64,000 nt of DNA from Chloroflexota bacterium (GTDB taxonomy: Bacteria; Chloroflexota; Anaerolineae; Anaerolineales; Villigracilaceae), in assembly GCA_021414245.1 (NCBI GenBank), contig JAIOOU010000003.1, positions 186,001 through 250,000 on the forward strand, written 5' to 3'. The number at the start of each line of letters is the position of its first letter. Position 1 is the first letter of the stretch. Below, piece by piece: positions 32,713 to 41,531 of this stretch. Made by a program: the position numbers and the translations under genes. Below the pieces are notes generated by a model. It saw nothing but the letters and a program-made list of their open reading frames with translations. It made no database searches and had not been told where the DNA came from.

Positions 32713-34262
32713 ACCGGAATATTCCCATGTTTGCGCGGAGGAGCGGGCGCGTATTTGTCGCGCAGCGCGGAAAGGGAGGCGATCAGCTTGGGTCTGGATT
32801 CACGCGGCTCGATGATGTCATCCACGTAGCCGGTGGAGGCGGCGTAATAGGGGTTGTTGAATTTCTCGCGATATTCAGCGGCCAGTTTTTTGCGTTCTGC
32901 GGAGGGATCGGCGGCTGATTCAATTTGTTTCTTGAACAATATGTTGGCCGCGCCTTCCGCGCCGAGCACGGCGATCTCCGCCGACGGCCAGGCATAGGTT
33001 ACATCGGTGCCGAGATACTTGCTCGACATGACTACATACGCGCCGCCATAGGCCTTGCGGGTGATGATGCAGATCTTCGGCACGGTGGCTTCCGAATAGG
33101 CATACAAAAGTTTGGCGCCGTGACGAATGATGCCGCCATGCTCCTGCGCGATGCCGGGCAGGAAGCCGGGCGAGTCCACGAAAGTCACAAGCGGAATGTT
33201 AAAGCAGTCGCACATGCGCACGAAACGGGTCATTTTGTCGGCTGCGTCAATGTCGATCACGCCCGCCATGATGGCCGGCTCCTGCCCGACGATACCCACA
33301 CTGTGTCCGCCGATGCGGGCCAGGCCTACGATGGCATTGCGTGCCCAGTCGGGCTGGATCTCAAGGAAGGTATCCTTGTCAATGATCTTTTCAATGACCT
33401 GATGCATCACATAGGGTTCCGTGGCATCCAGGGGAATCATATGATTCAATTCCTCGTCCATGCGGGAAAGCGAATCGGGAGATTGCAGGAATGGGGGATT
33501 CTCCACATTGTTGGAGGGTAGATAGGAAAGGAAATGCCTGACCATATCCAGTGCATTTTTTTCACTGGTCACGCTCAAATGCGCCACGCCACTGACCGAG
33601 GTATGCACACTGGCGCCGCCCAGGGATTCCGAGTCGATCACCTCCCCGGTCACTGCCTTGATGACATCCGGCCCGGTCAGGAACATGAAGGAGGATTTTT
33701 CGACCATGATGACCAGATCGGTCAATGCGGGGGAGTAGGCGGCACCGCCCGCACAGGGTCCAAGCATGACACTGATTTGCGGGACCACGCCGGAGTATTG
33801 GGCATTGCGCCTGAAGATTTCCGCATAGCCACCCATCGAGCGCACACCTTCCTGAATGCGCGCGCCGCCTGAATCGATCAGGGAGATGAACGGGACGCCA
33901 TTGCGTACCGCAAGGTCCATCACCCGGCAGATCTTGTGCGATTGCATTTCGCTGAGCGTGCCGCCGTAAATTGTAAAATCCTGTGAATATAAATAAACCG
34001 TCCGACCGCTGATCTGCCCATAGCCGGTGATGACACCGTCCCCGTAGAATTTATCCTTGAGCAGGTTGAGTTCATCACCTTGATGGGTGATGAAAGGTTC
34101 GATTTCATTGAAAGTGCCGGGGTCAAGCAGCAAATCCACCCGTTCGCGCGCGGTCAACTTTCCTTTTGCACGCTGTTTTGCATTGCGTTCCTGACCGCCG
34201 CCTTCCAGGGCCTTGGCACGGTGGCTTCTTAATTCTAGTATTCTGGGATCTTCCTGAGTCAT
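32709..34262 (-). CDS. mmdA: Carboxyltransferase subunit of methylmalonyl-CoA decarboxylase (MmdA)
   Basis: 517 residues, a crotonase-fold carboxyltransferase. It moves CO2 from methylmalonyl-CoA (or a related acyl-CoA) to biotin. The N-terminal half has AKGKLTARERVDLLLDPGTF, SLIDSGGARIQEGVRSMGG and VMLGPCAGGAAYSPALTD (oxyanion glycines). The C-terminal half has VDSPGFLPGIAQEHGGIIRHGAKLLYAYSEATVPK and RKAYGGAYVVMSSK. Propionyl-CoA carboxylase beta subunits are similar. The attached Na+-pump genes favour the decarboxylase. It is first in the operon, with AAAGGA six bases before the ATG and a promoter/operator just upstream. Confidence 0.92.
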   Translation of the reverse strand: MTQEDPRILELRSHRAKALEGGGQERNAKQRAKGKLTARERVDLLLDPGTFNEIEPFITHQGDELNLLKDKFYGDGVITGYGQISGRTVYLYSQDFTIYGGTLSEMQSHKICRVMDLAVRNGVPFISLIDSGGARIQEGVRSMGGYAEIFRRNAQYSGVVPQISVMLGPCAGGAAYSPALTDLVIMVEKSSFMFLTGPDVIKAVTGEVIDSESLGGASVHTSVSGVAHLSVTSEKNALDMVRHFLSYLPSNNVENPPFLQSPDSLSRMDEELNHMIPLDATEPYVMHQVIEKIIDKDTFLEIQPDWARNAIVGLARIGGHSVGIVGQEPAIMAGVIDIDAADKMTRFVRMCDCFNIPLVTFVDSPGFLPGIAQEHGGIIRHGAKLLYAYSEATVPKICIITRKAYGGAYVVMSSKYLGTDVTYAWPSAEIAVLGAEGAANILFKKQIESAADPSAERKKLAAEYREKFNNPYYAASTGYVDDIIEPRESRPKLIASLSALRDKYAPAPPRKHGNIPV

Positions 34263-34276
34263 GATATATCCTTTAG

Positions 34277-34290
34277 GTGAAATATTTCAC
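34277..34290. promoter_or_regulatory. Palindromic operator candidate before mmdA
   Basis: GTGAAATATTTCAC is a perfect 14-bp palindrome placed between the -10 box (34298-34303) and the mmdA ATG, overlapping the expected transcription start. A repressor bound here would block the decarboxylase operon. Confidence 0.65.
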
Positions 34291-34297
34291 AAAAAGG

Positions 34298-34326
34298 AGT
34301 ATATCATTCGACGTTGGCAATGCCAG
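34298..34326 (-). promoter_or_regulatory. Sigma-70-like promoter of the mmd operon
   Basis: On the minus strand, CTGGCA (34321-34326, four of six -35 matches), 17 bases, then TATACT (34298-34303). Transcription would start within the palindrome at 34277-34290. Confidence 0.6.
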
Positions 34327-34417
34327 TGATGGATGGCATACAAGAAATAGGACAATCCGCCTCTCTATTCCCCCGGCTTGATTTTCCTTAATTGATATTT
34401 ATTGTGCTTTGGCCGAT

Positions 34418-35608
34418 TCACCCTTGCAATAAGATGATCGCGCGTTGCGGTTCGCCAATATATTCCGCACTGTGATCCGTCATGACCACATCCTCCTCCA
34501 ATCCCATGTAGCCATAGCCCGGCACGGCAAGGCCCGGCTCGATGGTGAATATCTGGCCGGCTTCCAGCCTTTGTTTGGGTGAGTCGCCGTATTTCTCCCA
34601 CAGTGGCCCCAAAAGAGCGCCGCCATCATGCGCCACGCGGCCAAGCTGGTGGCCCAGCGCGTAGGGATATTCGGGATATCCCGAGTCGCTGACGATCTCG
34701 CGCGAAATAACGTCGATGGAATTACCGGTCATGCCCGGTTTCATGGCCAGGCGGGATTTTTCAATGGCTGTGCGAATGGTAATGAACCCGCGTTGTACCT
34801 CGATGGGCGCTTCAGTTTCGCCTTTGCGCAGGACATATGCCACACGTTGAATGTCCGAGCAGTAGCCTTCGTACTTCACGCCAAAATCGAAATGCAGCAA
34901 ATGTCCGGGTTCAACCTTGATGTCAGTCGGGCCGTTGTGACCGACTGGGGAGTTGGGTCCGCTGTTGACGGCGGGACAGTTCTCGGCTGGCCAGGCCAGC
35001 CCCACCTGATGTTCAGCCGCAAGTTTTTGCATGTATTCGGCAATCTCCGTTTCGGTCATGCCGGTCCTGATATGTGAGAATGTCTTCTGGAAGATCTCTT
35101 CTGTGATCTGCACAGCCTTTTTTACGCGGGCCAGTTCGGTTGAGGTCTTTCGACCGCGCATGGAATTGATAATGGGTTCGGCGCTGATGAGGCGCTCCGG
35201 ATACGGAGTGCCTGTCAGATATTCCTTCAAAAATTCGTACATGGCATGCGTCAACCCGTCCGCGTGGACATTGTTTTTGGAGGTGTTCACAGCGATCCGG
35301 TCCGGGTTGAGGCGCGAGATTGTCTCCTTAAGAATACCGCTCACAGCCGTGTCGTATCCAATGATCTCGTCAAAAACATCCAGGCGCTGGAGGGCCTCCT
35401 TTTCCAGATTTCCGATAATGGCGATCTTTCCGCCTGTGCGGGTTAGGATCAGCGCGGACGGCCAGGTCAGGTCACTTTCGCCGATCAGGAAATCCAGGGC
35501 AGGGTCGCGCACGCCACTGGTTTCCCGGACAAAGGTCAGCCACATGTCCATGTTTTGTTCCTTCAAGATCGCGATGGCCTGATCGACTTTTTCTTTAATG
35601 AGCGACAT
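34418..35608 (-). CDS. Xaa-Pro aminopeptidase/creatinase-type M24 metallopeptidase
   Basis: 396 residues: an N-terminal creatinase-like domain (about 1-145) and an M24 pita-bread catalytic domain (about 150-390). The two-metal ligands can be seen: Asp in LHFDFGVKYEGYCSDIQ (both Asp residues), His in ALGHQLGRVAHDGG, Glu in FTIEPGLAV and Glu in MGLEEDVVM. It cleaves N-terminal residues before proline or a related amide. Its start overlaps the end of the MFS gene (35595-35608), so peptide uptake or export and hydrolysis may be coupled. Confidence 0.92.
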   Translation of the reverse strand: MSLIKEKVDQAIAILKEQNMDMWLTFVRETSGVRDPALDFLIGESDLTWPSALILTRTGGKIAIIGNLEKEALQRLDVFDEIIGYDTAVSGILKETISRLNPDRIAVNTSKNNVHADGLTHAMYEFLKEYLTGTPYPERLISAEPIINSMRGRKTSTELARVKKAVQITEEIFQKTFSHIRTGMTETEIAEYMQKLAAEHQVGLAWPAENCPAVNSGPNSPVGHNGPTDIKVEPGHLLHFDFGVKYEGYCSDIQRVAYVLRKGETEAPIEVQRGFITIRTAIEKSRLAMKPGMTGNSIDVISREIVSDSGYPEYPYALGHQLGRVAHDGGALLGPLWEKYGDSPKQRLEAGQIFTIEPGLAVPGYGYMGLEEDVVMTDHSAEYIGEPQRAIILLQG

Positions 35609-36875
35609 GGGAACTCCTGAGGGGTTTGCGAGGGTCCTTTACCATGAAAATGAGAATGCCGATCATTATGATGGAAAGGACAATGGAAATGGAAAAGGTG
35701 GGGATGAATCCAGCCGAGTCCACGATCCAGCCGCCGAGCAGGGGAGCCATGATGGTGGCTGGAGCAGTAAGGGTTTGTGAGAGACCGATGTAAATGGGGC
35801 GTTCCGCTTCCGTGCCGAAATCCACGGTCATGGCCATGCCAATCGTCCAAATGGATACATTGGCGAGGCCGGCCAGCAGGAAGATGGGATAGAACCAGAC
35901 GATTGACGGCGCGAACCATGCCAGAATGGAACTCAGGAGTGCCGCCACCGCGCCAATGATCAGCATGGAGCGATGCCCCCAACGATCGCCAAGCCAGCCC
36001 ATGCCGGCATTCGCAATGGTTTGGGCGATGGTAAGGGTGGCGGTCAGAAACCCGGCTGTGATGGCATCCATGTCGAAGCGGCGCAGGGCATAAATGATGT
36101 AGAAAGAGAACCCCATTGTGGCGAATTGCGAAAGGAAACGCGCCGTGAGAAACCAGTTGAAGTTTGGGTCTTTGCGTAATATTTTCTTTGAATCATCCCA
36201 GAAATGGGTCTTTTCTTCGGGAATGACCTTTTCAACATCTTCAGGCTCACGGGTCCTTGCGAGGGCGATCCAGGATAAGGTGAAGAAAAAGCACGCGATG
36301 AGGAAGCAGATCGCAAAGTCGACGGGTGAATCGAGATAATCGAGAAGATAACCTGCGATGACGGCTGATCCACTGATGAAAAGATTCGCGATGCCGGCTT
36401 GAAATCCAAAAAAAGTGCCGCGCGATTCCGGCGGGATGATCTTGGAAATCATGGAGGTCCACGGGTTTGCTGTAAACCCGCCGCCCAATCCCTGCCAGGC
36501 CAGCAGGCCAAAGGTGATCAGCAAACCTGTCTGTACCCCGATTTTCGGAAGCAGCAACGCAACGGCCGCAAATCCGAGAAACGGGGCCCGCTCATGGATG
36601 GTCATCATCAACACGCTTCGTTTGTATCTGCGCAGGCGTGAGACGTAACTGGCAGTGAACAACTGAGGCAGCTGCCAGCCAACGGAATGGATGGCAGGGA
36701 CCAGTCCGATCAACAGGGCGGAGGTGGTCATGGATGCCACAAAGAGCGGCAGGATGGTGCTGAACGATGCAAATCCCAGCGCCGCCCCAAAGAGACCGCC
36801 ATCCCACAGGCCCACAATGACGTTGTGTTTCAAGTTTTCGCGAATGTTCTTTTCAAGGGCGGTGACGGGGAGCAT
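35595..36875 (-). CDS. MFS transporter
   Basis: 426 residues with twelve predicted membrane helices in two sixfold blocks. The loop between helices 2 and 3 has the basic SRLRRYKRSVLM pattern and the second half repeats it as GWLGDRWGHRSMLI, the MFS motif A. The cytoplasmic central loop (PEDVEKVIPEEKTHFWDDSKKILRK) is long. The start at 36875 has a TAAAAT six bases upstream and no Shine-Dalgarno. It is transcribed divergently from the TetR gene and overlaps the downstream M24 peptidase. Substrate unknown. Confidence 0.9.
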   Translation of the reverse strand: MLPVTALEKNIRENLKHNVIVGLWDGGLFGAALGFASFSTILPLFVASMTTSALLIGLVPAIHSVGWQLPQLFTASYVSRLRRYKRSVLMMTIHERAPFLGFAAVALLLPKIGVQTGLLITFGLLAWQGLGGGFTANPWTSMISKIIPPESRGTFFGFQAGIANLFISGSAVIAGYLLDYLDSPVDFAICFLIACFFFTLSWIALARTREPEDVEKVIPEEKTHFWDDSKKILRKDPNFNWFLTARFLSQFATMGFSFYIIYALRRFDMDAITAGFLTATLTIAQTIANAGMGWLGDRWGHRSMLIIGAVAALLSSILAWFAPSIVWFYPIFLLAGLANVSIWTIGMAMTVDFGTEAERPIYIGLSQTLTAPATIMAPLLGGWIVDSAGFIPTFSISIVLSIIMIGILIFMVKDPRKPLRSSHVAH

Positions 36876-36881
36876 GATTTG

Positions 36882-36887
36882 ATTTTA
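36882..36887 (-). promoter_or_regulatory. Leaderless-type -10 box of the MFS-peptidase operon
   Basis: TAAAAT (minus strand), six bases before the ATG at 36875, with no ribosome-binding site between them. Confidence 0.5.
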
Positions 36888-36907
36888 CCATTTGCGTTTT
36901 GGGACCC

Positions 36908-36935
36908 TTGACAGATTCTCCGTACCGGGTAGAAT
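36908..36935 (+). promoter_or_regulatory. Sigma-70 promoter of the tetR-export operon
   Basis: TTGACA (36908-36913) is a perfect -35, followed by 16 bases and TAGAAT (36930-36935). The start point would fall inside the palindrome at 36939-36952. Confidence 0.85.
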
Positions 36936-36938
36936 AAA

Positions 36939-36952
36939 AACGAACGTTCGTT
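36939..36952. promoter_or_regulatory. TetR-family operator candidate
   Basis: AACGAACGTTCGTT is a perfect 14-bp palindrome of the kind bound by AcrR/TetR-family repressors. Its position over the transcription start implies autoregulation of the tetR-export operon. Confidence 0.8.
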
Positions 36953-36975
36953 CATTTCTGTTTGAGAAGGAAATC

Positions 36976-37593
36976 ATGCCTGTAAAAGAGAAGGATAGTC
37001 CTACCAAGGGCGAGATCACCCGGCTTGCCATTGAAGATGCGGCGCTCGAATTATTCATGGAGCACGGTTATCATGCCACGTCCATGCGCCAGATCGCGGA
37101 GCAGGCCGGGCTCGCGTTGGGCGGGATCTATAACCATTTTTCCAGCAAGGAAGCAATCTTTGAAGGCATTGTTGTCGACAAACATCCCTATAAAAAGATT
37201 TTGCCTTTAATTCTCGGGGCCCAGGGCGAAACCGCCGAGGAGTTTTTGTCAAACGCCATGCGGATCGCCATTGACGAACTGGATCGTGAGCCTTATTACA
37301 TCAAGCTCATGATGATTGAGTTCGTGGAATTCAATGGCCAACATGGCGCCGCCATGTTGAGGGAGATTGCGCCGAAAGTGCTGCCTGTATTTGAACAGGT
37401 GGTAAAAATCAGAAAAAATATGCGCGTGACCAACCCCGCCATGCTCATGCGTATTTTCTTCGGCATGGTGCTTTCTTATTTCATTACGAACACGATCGTT
37501 TCCAATTCAATTATCAGCAAGCTCATGCCGAAAAATCCAATGGATGTTTACGTGGATGTCATCCTGCATGGTGTTCTTAAGCCAGAGACCTAG
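36976..37593 (+). CDS. TetR/AcrR-family repressor
   Basis: 205 residues from the ATG at 36976 (GAGAAGG upstream). The N-terminal HTH is classic: ITRLAIEDAALELFMEHGYHATSMRQIAEQAGLALGGIYNHFSSKEAIF (about 15-65). The C-terminal ligand domain is helical and of unknown specificity. The gene is followed after 14 bases by an ABC-export operon and preceded by a TTGACA promoter and a palindrome, the usual set-up of a drug-responsive repressor. E. coli YbiH/CecR with the YbhGFSR exporter is the closest functional parallel. Confidence 0.93.
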   Translation: MPVKEKDSPTKGEITRLAIEDAALELFMEHGYHATSMRQIAEQAGLALGGIYNHFSSKEAIFEGIVVDKHPYKKILPLILGAQGETAEEFLSNAMRIAIDELDREPYYIKLMMIEFVEFNGQHGAAMLREIAPKVLPVFEQVVKIRKNMRVTNPAMLMRIFFGMVLSYFITNTIVSNSIISKLMPKNPMDVYVDVILHGVLKPET

Positions 37594-37607
37594 TCAAAGG
37601 AAGCCTT

Positions 37608-38735
37608 ATGTTCAATTCCCGTATTTCCTCCATCATTCGCAAGGAGTTTGTGCAGCTCTTTCGCGATCCGCGCACGCTGGCACTTGCAGTGGTGATCCCC
37701 ATTGTGCAGTTGTTCCTGCTGGGATACGCGGCCACTTCGGATGTGCGTAACATCTCCCTGGCCGTTTGGGACCAGAGCAAGACGCCCGAGTCACGCCAGC
37801 TGTTGGATGCCTTTCAAGCCGCCGATTACTTCACCATTGATTATTCCGTCAACTCTTCCGATGAATATCAGAAGTTGATCGAATCCGGTGATGCGCGTGT
37901 TGCGCTTGTCATCCCCTCCGATTATGACCGCCGCATACTCGAAGGTGACGCCCAGGTCTTAATGGTTTTGGATGGCTCGGATGCCAGCATCGGTTCCACT
38001 GCGCTGTCCACGGCCCGGTTGGTGGGGCAGTCCTACGGCACCAAGATCCTCAGTCAACAGGCAGCTCTGAATGGACGGGCCGCGCCGCGGCCGCCTGTGG
38101 AGGTCCGCACCCAGGTTTGGTATAACCCCGACCTCAATTCCGCCTATTTCATGATTCCCGGCGTGATCGGCATGATACTTTCCTTTATCACCACCATCCT
38201 GACTGCCACGGCCATTGTACGCGAACGCGAACGCGGCACGATTGAACAGCTCATCGTCACCCCGATCCGTTCCTGGGAATTGGTGGTCGGCAAGCTGCTG
38301 CCTTACGTCATCCTTGCCTTTGTGGAAACATTCGAGATCATCATCATAGGACATTTCTGGTTCGGCGTCCCGGTACGGGGGAGTCTTTTGTTGATCATAT
38401 TGACCTCGGGACTGTTTCTGATGTCCAGTCTCGGAATCGGTTTGCTGGCCTCCACCATTGCCAATACCCAGCAGGAGGCCATGCTGACGGTCATGATGTA
38501 TAACCTGCCGAGTATTTTTCTTTCCGGTTTTTTCTTCCCGCTTCAAGCCATGCCTAAATTTCTGCAGTGGGTGGCTTATGCGATCCCGCTCCGTTATTAC
38601 CTTGTCGTCATTCGTTCCCTGATGTTGAAGGGTGTTGGCATTGAAGCCATTCAGCGCGAAGTCATTGCGCTCGCCATTTTTGGCGTGGTGATCATGACTG
38701 CCGCCGCATTACGTTTTAGAAAACGTCTGGATTAA
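37608..38735 (+). CDS. ABC-2 type exporter permease (YbhS/YbhR/YhhJ-like)
   Basis: 375 residues: an N-terminal helix (TLALAVVIPIVQLFLLGYAATS), a long extracytoplasmic domain (about 45-170), then five helices with the ABC2 signature RERERGTIEQLIVTPIRSWELVVGKLLPYV. The C-terminal part includes NLPSIFLSGFFFPLQAMP. It belongs to the exporter type that works with a HlyD-like adaptor. Only one permease gene is present, so a homodimer is expected. Confidence 0.92.
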   Translation: MFNSRISSIIRKEFVQLFRDPRTLALAVVIPIVQLFLLGYAATSDVRNISLAVWDQSKTPESRQLLDAFQAADYFTIDYSVNSSDEYQKLIESGDARVALVIPSDYDRRILEGDAQVLMVLDGSDASIGSTALSTARLVGQSYGTKILSQQAALNGRAAPRPPVEVRTQVWYNPDLNSAYFMIPGVIGMILSFITTILTATAIVRERERGTIEQLIVTPIRSWELVVGKLLPYVILAFVETFEIIIIGHFWFGVPVRGSLLLIILTSGLFLMSSLGIGLLASTIANTQQEAMLTVMMYNLPSIFLSGFFFPLQAMPKFLQWVAYAIPLRYYLVVIRSLMLKGVGIEAIQREVIALAIFGVVIMTAAALRFRKRLD

Positions 38736-38761
38736 ATTATTCCCCAATCAAGGAGATAAAA

Positions 38762-40066
38762 ATGCAACCCAAACTTCCCCCTCTTCCCGTACGTATCCTG
38801 GTCGCTGTGGTTGTGCTCGGCACACTCGGATATTTTGGATTTCGTTCGCTCAATGGAAATGAAAATGGGGCACTGACTGCCTCCGGATCCATCGAGGCGA
38901 CCATTGTGAATATCGCACCCGAGATGGCTGGCAAGGTCTCAGAGGTCTTTGTAAACGAGGGACAGGCTGTCAAAAAAGACGAAACGCTTCTTTCCCTGGA
39001 CCCAAGCCTGTTGACAGCCCAATATGCAGTGGCCTCTGCCCAGGTGGATTCTGCCAATGCCGCCCTGGCAGCCGCCCAGCTGAAATATGACCAGGCCTTG
39101 CAGGCTGCCATTGCCGCTCAAAATTCCCAGCGTACAAAAGACCTGCGTGTTACCGCCCCAACAGACTTCGATCAGCCTGCCTGGTATTTTGATCAAGCTG
39201 AACAACTGGATTCAGCCAAAATCGAATTGGATAATGCCCGCGCCGATCTGGATGTACAGACTGCAAATTTGAAGACCGTCATTTCCGACCTGCATAATTC
39301 GGATTACCTAAAGGCCGAAAAACGCCTGGCCGATGCCCGCACTGCGTTTCTAATTGCCGATGCCGTGAAGAAAGAGGCGGATGGAACTCCGAATAGTGGC
39401 GGTCTTCTGGAAGCGGCCAATGATTATCGTGAAATTGCACAAACCGAGCTTGATGATGCGCAGAGCGAATACGATGACCTGCTCAATACTGAGGAAGCTG
39501 ACGATGTCGAATACGCCCGCGGACAGGTGATCGTCGCCCAACAAAGATACTATGCAGCATATGAACGCTGGCTGGCGCTGCAGACCGGAGCTGAATCCCC
39601 CGCAGTTGTAGCCGCCCTTAAATCCCTCGATCAGGCAAAAGCTGCTCTAACCCAGGCGCAGGCAAATCTTGTTCTCCTGGAAACGCAAGTCGGCAAACTA
39701 AAGATTGTTGCACCGATCAACGGGGTGATTCTCACCCGTGCAGCTGAACCCGGGGAGTTTACCCAGCCTGGTGCCGTCATGCTCACTCTCGCTGATCTCA
39801 CAGATTTGACCATCACTGTATATGTACCTGAGGATCGTTACGGGGAGGTAAGCCTTGGGCAAACCGCTGAAGTCCGTGTGGATTCTTTCCCCGATCTGAC
39901 CTTTACTGCCACAGTTGTTCATATCGCCGATCAGGCTGAATTTACACCGCGTAATGTCCAGACCGTGGAAGGACGCAGTTCCACCTTCTATGCCATCAAG
40001 CTGAAGGTGGAGGACCCCGACGGGAAATTAAAGATCGGCATGCCCGCGGATGTTGTGTTCAAATAA
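38762..40066 (+). CDS. HlyD-family membrane-fusion/adaptor protein
   Basis: 434 residues. One N-terminal membrane helix (PVRILVAVVVLGTLGYFGF, about 8-26) is followed by a barrel/lipoyl half (GSIEATIVNIAPEMAGKVSEVFVNEGQAVKKDETLLSLD). A long coiled-coil hairpin (about 80-295, with an unusually acidic Glu/Asp/Ala-rich second arm) precedes the second lipoyl half (LKIVAPINGVILTRAAEPGEFTQPGAVMLTLADLTDL). A beta-barrel domain follows (ITVYVPEDRYGEVSLGQTAEVRVDSFPD). It bridges the permease to the cell surface. Chloroflexi lack a conventional outer membrane, so the outer partner is unclear. Confidence 0.93.
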   Translation: MQPKLPPLPVRILVAVVVLGTLGYFGFRSLNGNENGALTASGSIEATIVNIAPEMAGKVSEVFVNEGQAVKKDETLLSLDPSLLTAQYAVASAQVDSANAALAAAQLKYDQALQAAIAAQNSQRTKDLRVTAPTDFDQPAWYFDQAEQLDSAKIELDNARADLDVQTANLKTVISDLHNSDYLKAEKRLADARTAFLIADAVKKEADGTPNSGGLLEAANDYREIAQTELDDAQSEYDDLLNTEEADDVEYARGQVIVAQQRYYAAYERWLALQTGAESPAVVAALKSLDQAKAALTQAQANLVLLETQVGKLKIVAPINGVILTRAAEPGEFTQPGAVMLTLADLTDLTITVYVPEDRYGEVSLGQTAEVRVDSFPDLTFTATVVHIADQAEFTPRNVQTVEGRSSTFYAIKLKVEDPDGKLKIGMPADVVFK

Positions 40067-40101
40067 TCCAGGTTTGTGGCCGGCTTTAAAGGCGAATTCT
40101 T

Positions 40102-41067
40102 ATGAATGATTATCTGGTTCAGGCAAGCGGATTAAAAAAATATTTCGGTCCGGTTCACGCCGTTGACGATGTTTCCCTGCAAATTAAACCCGGCGAGATC
40201 TACGGGCTGGTCGGATCCGATGGGGCGGGAAAAACCACCACCATGCGGATGCTGGTGGGCGCATTATTGCCCACGGAAGGCACGATCAGCGTGTGTGGAT
40301 TCGATTTGCGCCATCAGGTGGAGCAGGCCCGTTCGACCATGGGTTATCTTTCACAGCGTTTCTCGATGTATGAAGACCTGACTGTGCTGGAAAACATCCG
40401 CTTCTTCGCGGAGATTCGCGGCTTGTCGGCCACCGAGTGGCTGCCGCGTTCCATGGAGATCCTTGAATTCGTCGGCCTTGATAAATTCATCGACCGGAGG
40501 GCCGGCCAGCTTTCAGGAGGCATGAAACAAAAACTTGGTCTGGCCTCCGCGCTTGTGACCCGGCCGCGCCTGCTGCTGTTGGATGAACCCACCACCGGGG
40601 TTGACCCCGTCACCCGGCAGGATTTCTGGCAGCTGGTCATCAAACTTGTCTCTGCACGAAATGGGGACGGTGTTTCGGTCATCATCTCCACCCCTTATAT
40701 GGATGAGGCCTCCCGCTGTCATCGGGTTGGATTTATGAAGGCCGGGAAGATCATCACGGAGGGTACACCCTCCAATTTACGTGCGCAGCTGGCTGGCCGC
40801 ATCCTGGAGCTGCGCGGTTCTCCGTTGCATATCCTGAGGCATGTGGCGCATGCCGACCCGGATGTGGAAGACGTGGCTGCATTTGGCGACAAACTGCATA
40901 TCCGCGTCCGTGCGGACAAGGCCGGCCTGATTATGAAGCGTTTGCCCGAAGAGATTAAAGCCGCAGGCGGATTGCTAACCGAGCTGCGCGCCATTCCATC
41001 CACACTTGAGGATGTTTTCATCGCTTTATCCGAAGACAGGGAATTTCTACCCAGTCCCACCTTGTGA
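40102..41067 (+). CDS. Exporter ABC ATPase (first of two)
   Basis: 321 residues. Walker A GSDGAGKTTTMRML, Q-loop YLSQRFSMYEDLT, signature QLSGGMKQKLGLASALV, Walker B RLLLLDEPTTGVDP and H-loop-like VIISTPYMDEASR. Note that the usual TH of the H-loop reads STPYMDEA, so the H-loop histidine is replaced by Pro. The E. coli YbhF N-terminal half is similar. The stop at 41067 precedes the SRPBCC gene. Confidence 0.92.
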   Translation: MNDYLVQASGLKKYFGPVHAVDDVSLQIKPGEIYGLVGSDGAGKTTTMRMLVGALLPTEGTISVCGFDLRHQVEQARSTMGYLSQRFSMYEDLTVLENIRFFAEIRGLSATEWLPRSMEILEFVGLDKFIDRRAGQLSGGMKQKLGLASALVTRPRLLLLDEPTTGVDPVTRQDFWQLVIKLVSARNGDGVSVIISTPYMDEASRCHRVGFMKAGKIITEGTPSNLRAQLAGRILELRGSPLHILRHVAHADPDVEDVAAFGDKLHIRVRADKAGLIMKRLPEEIKAAGGLLTELRAIPSTLEDVFIALSEDREFLPSPTL

Positions 41068-41087
41068 ATCTGAAAAGGAGTATTGCC

Positions 41088-41525
41088 ATGATTAATCTTG
41101 ACTTCAGCACCCTGATTGACCGCCCGGTAAAGGATGTGTTTACATTTGTTTCCAACCCCAATAACATGTCAAAGTGGAACTCCGCCGTGGTGAGTATCGA
41201 ACAAATCACACCCGGAACGGTTGGCGTGGGTACGAAATTCAAAACGGTTGGCGAAGCCATGGGACGCCGGTTGGAAGGCGAACTGCAGGTCCAGGCCTAC
41301 GAGCCCGATTCCAAATGCGGTTTCCAATTGAATGCCGGCCCCATGCAAATGAACTTGATCCTGTCCCTTAAAACTGTTGGCACCGGCACGAAGATCAGCC
41401 TGAATGTGCAGGGCAATCCTGCCGGGGTCTTCAAACTGGCCGAAGGGGTCATGACCGGACAGGTCAAATCCATGATGGAGGGCAATTTCGCCAAATTAAA
41501 ATCCGTGCTGGAAAGTGGAGCGTGA
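41088..41525 (+). CDS. SRPBCC/START-fold ligand-binding protein in the export operon
   Basis: 145 residues from the ATG at 41088, with AAAGGAG upstream. The sequence starts INLDFSTLIDRPVKDVFTFVSNPNNMSKWNSAVVSIEQ, a classic polyketide-cyclase/SRPBCC N-terminus, followed by GTKISLNVQGNPAG. The fold encloses a hydrophobic pocket. It stands between the two ATPase genes, six bases before the second. It may bind the exported hydrophobic compound or act on it; this is inference from its position. Confidence 0.87.
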   Translation: MINLDFSTLIDRPVKDVFTFVSNPNNMSKWNSAVVSIEQITPGTVGVGTKFKTVGEAMGRRLEGELQVQAYEPDSKCGFQLNAGPMQMNLILSLKTVGTGTKISLNVQGNPAGVFKLAEGVMTGQVKSMMEGNFAKLKSVLESGA

Positions 41526-41531
41526 TCAGAC

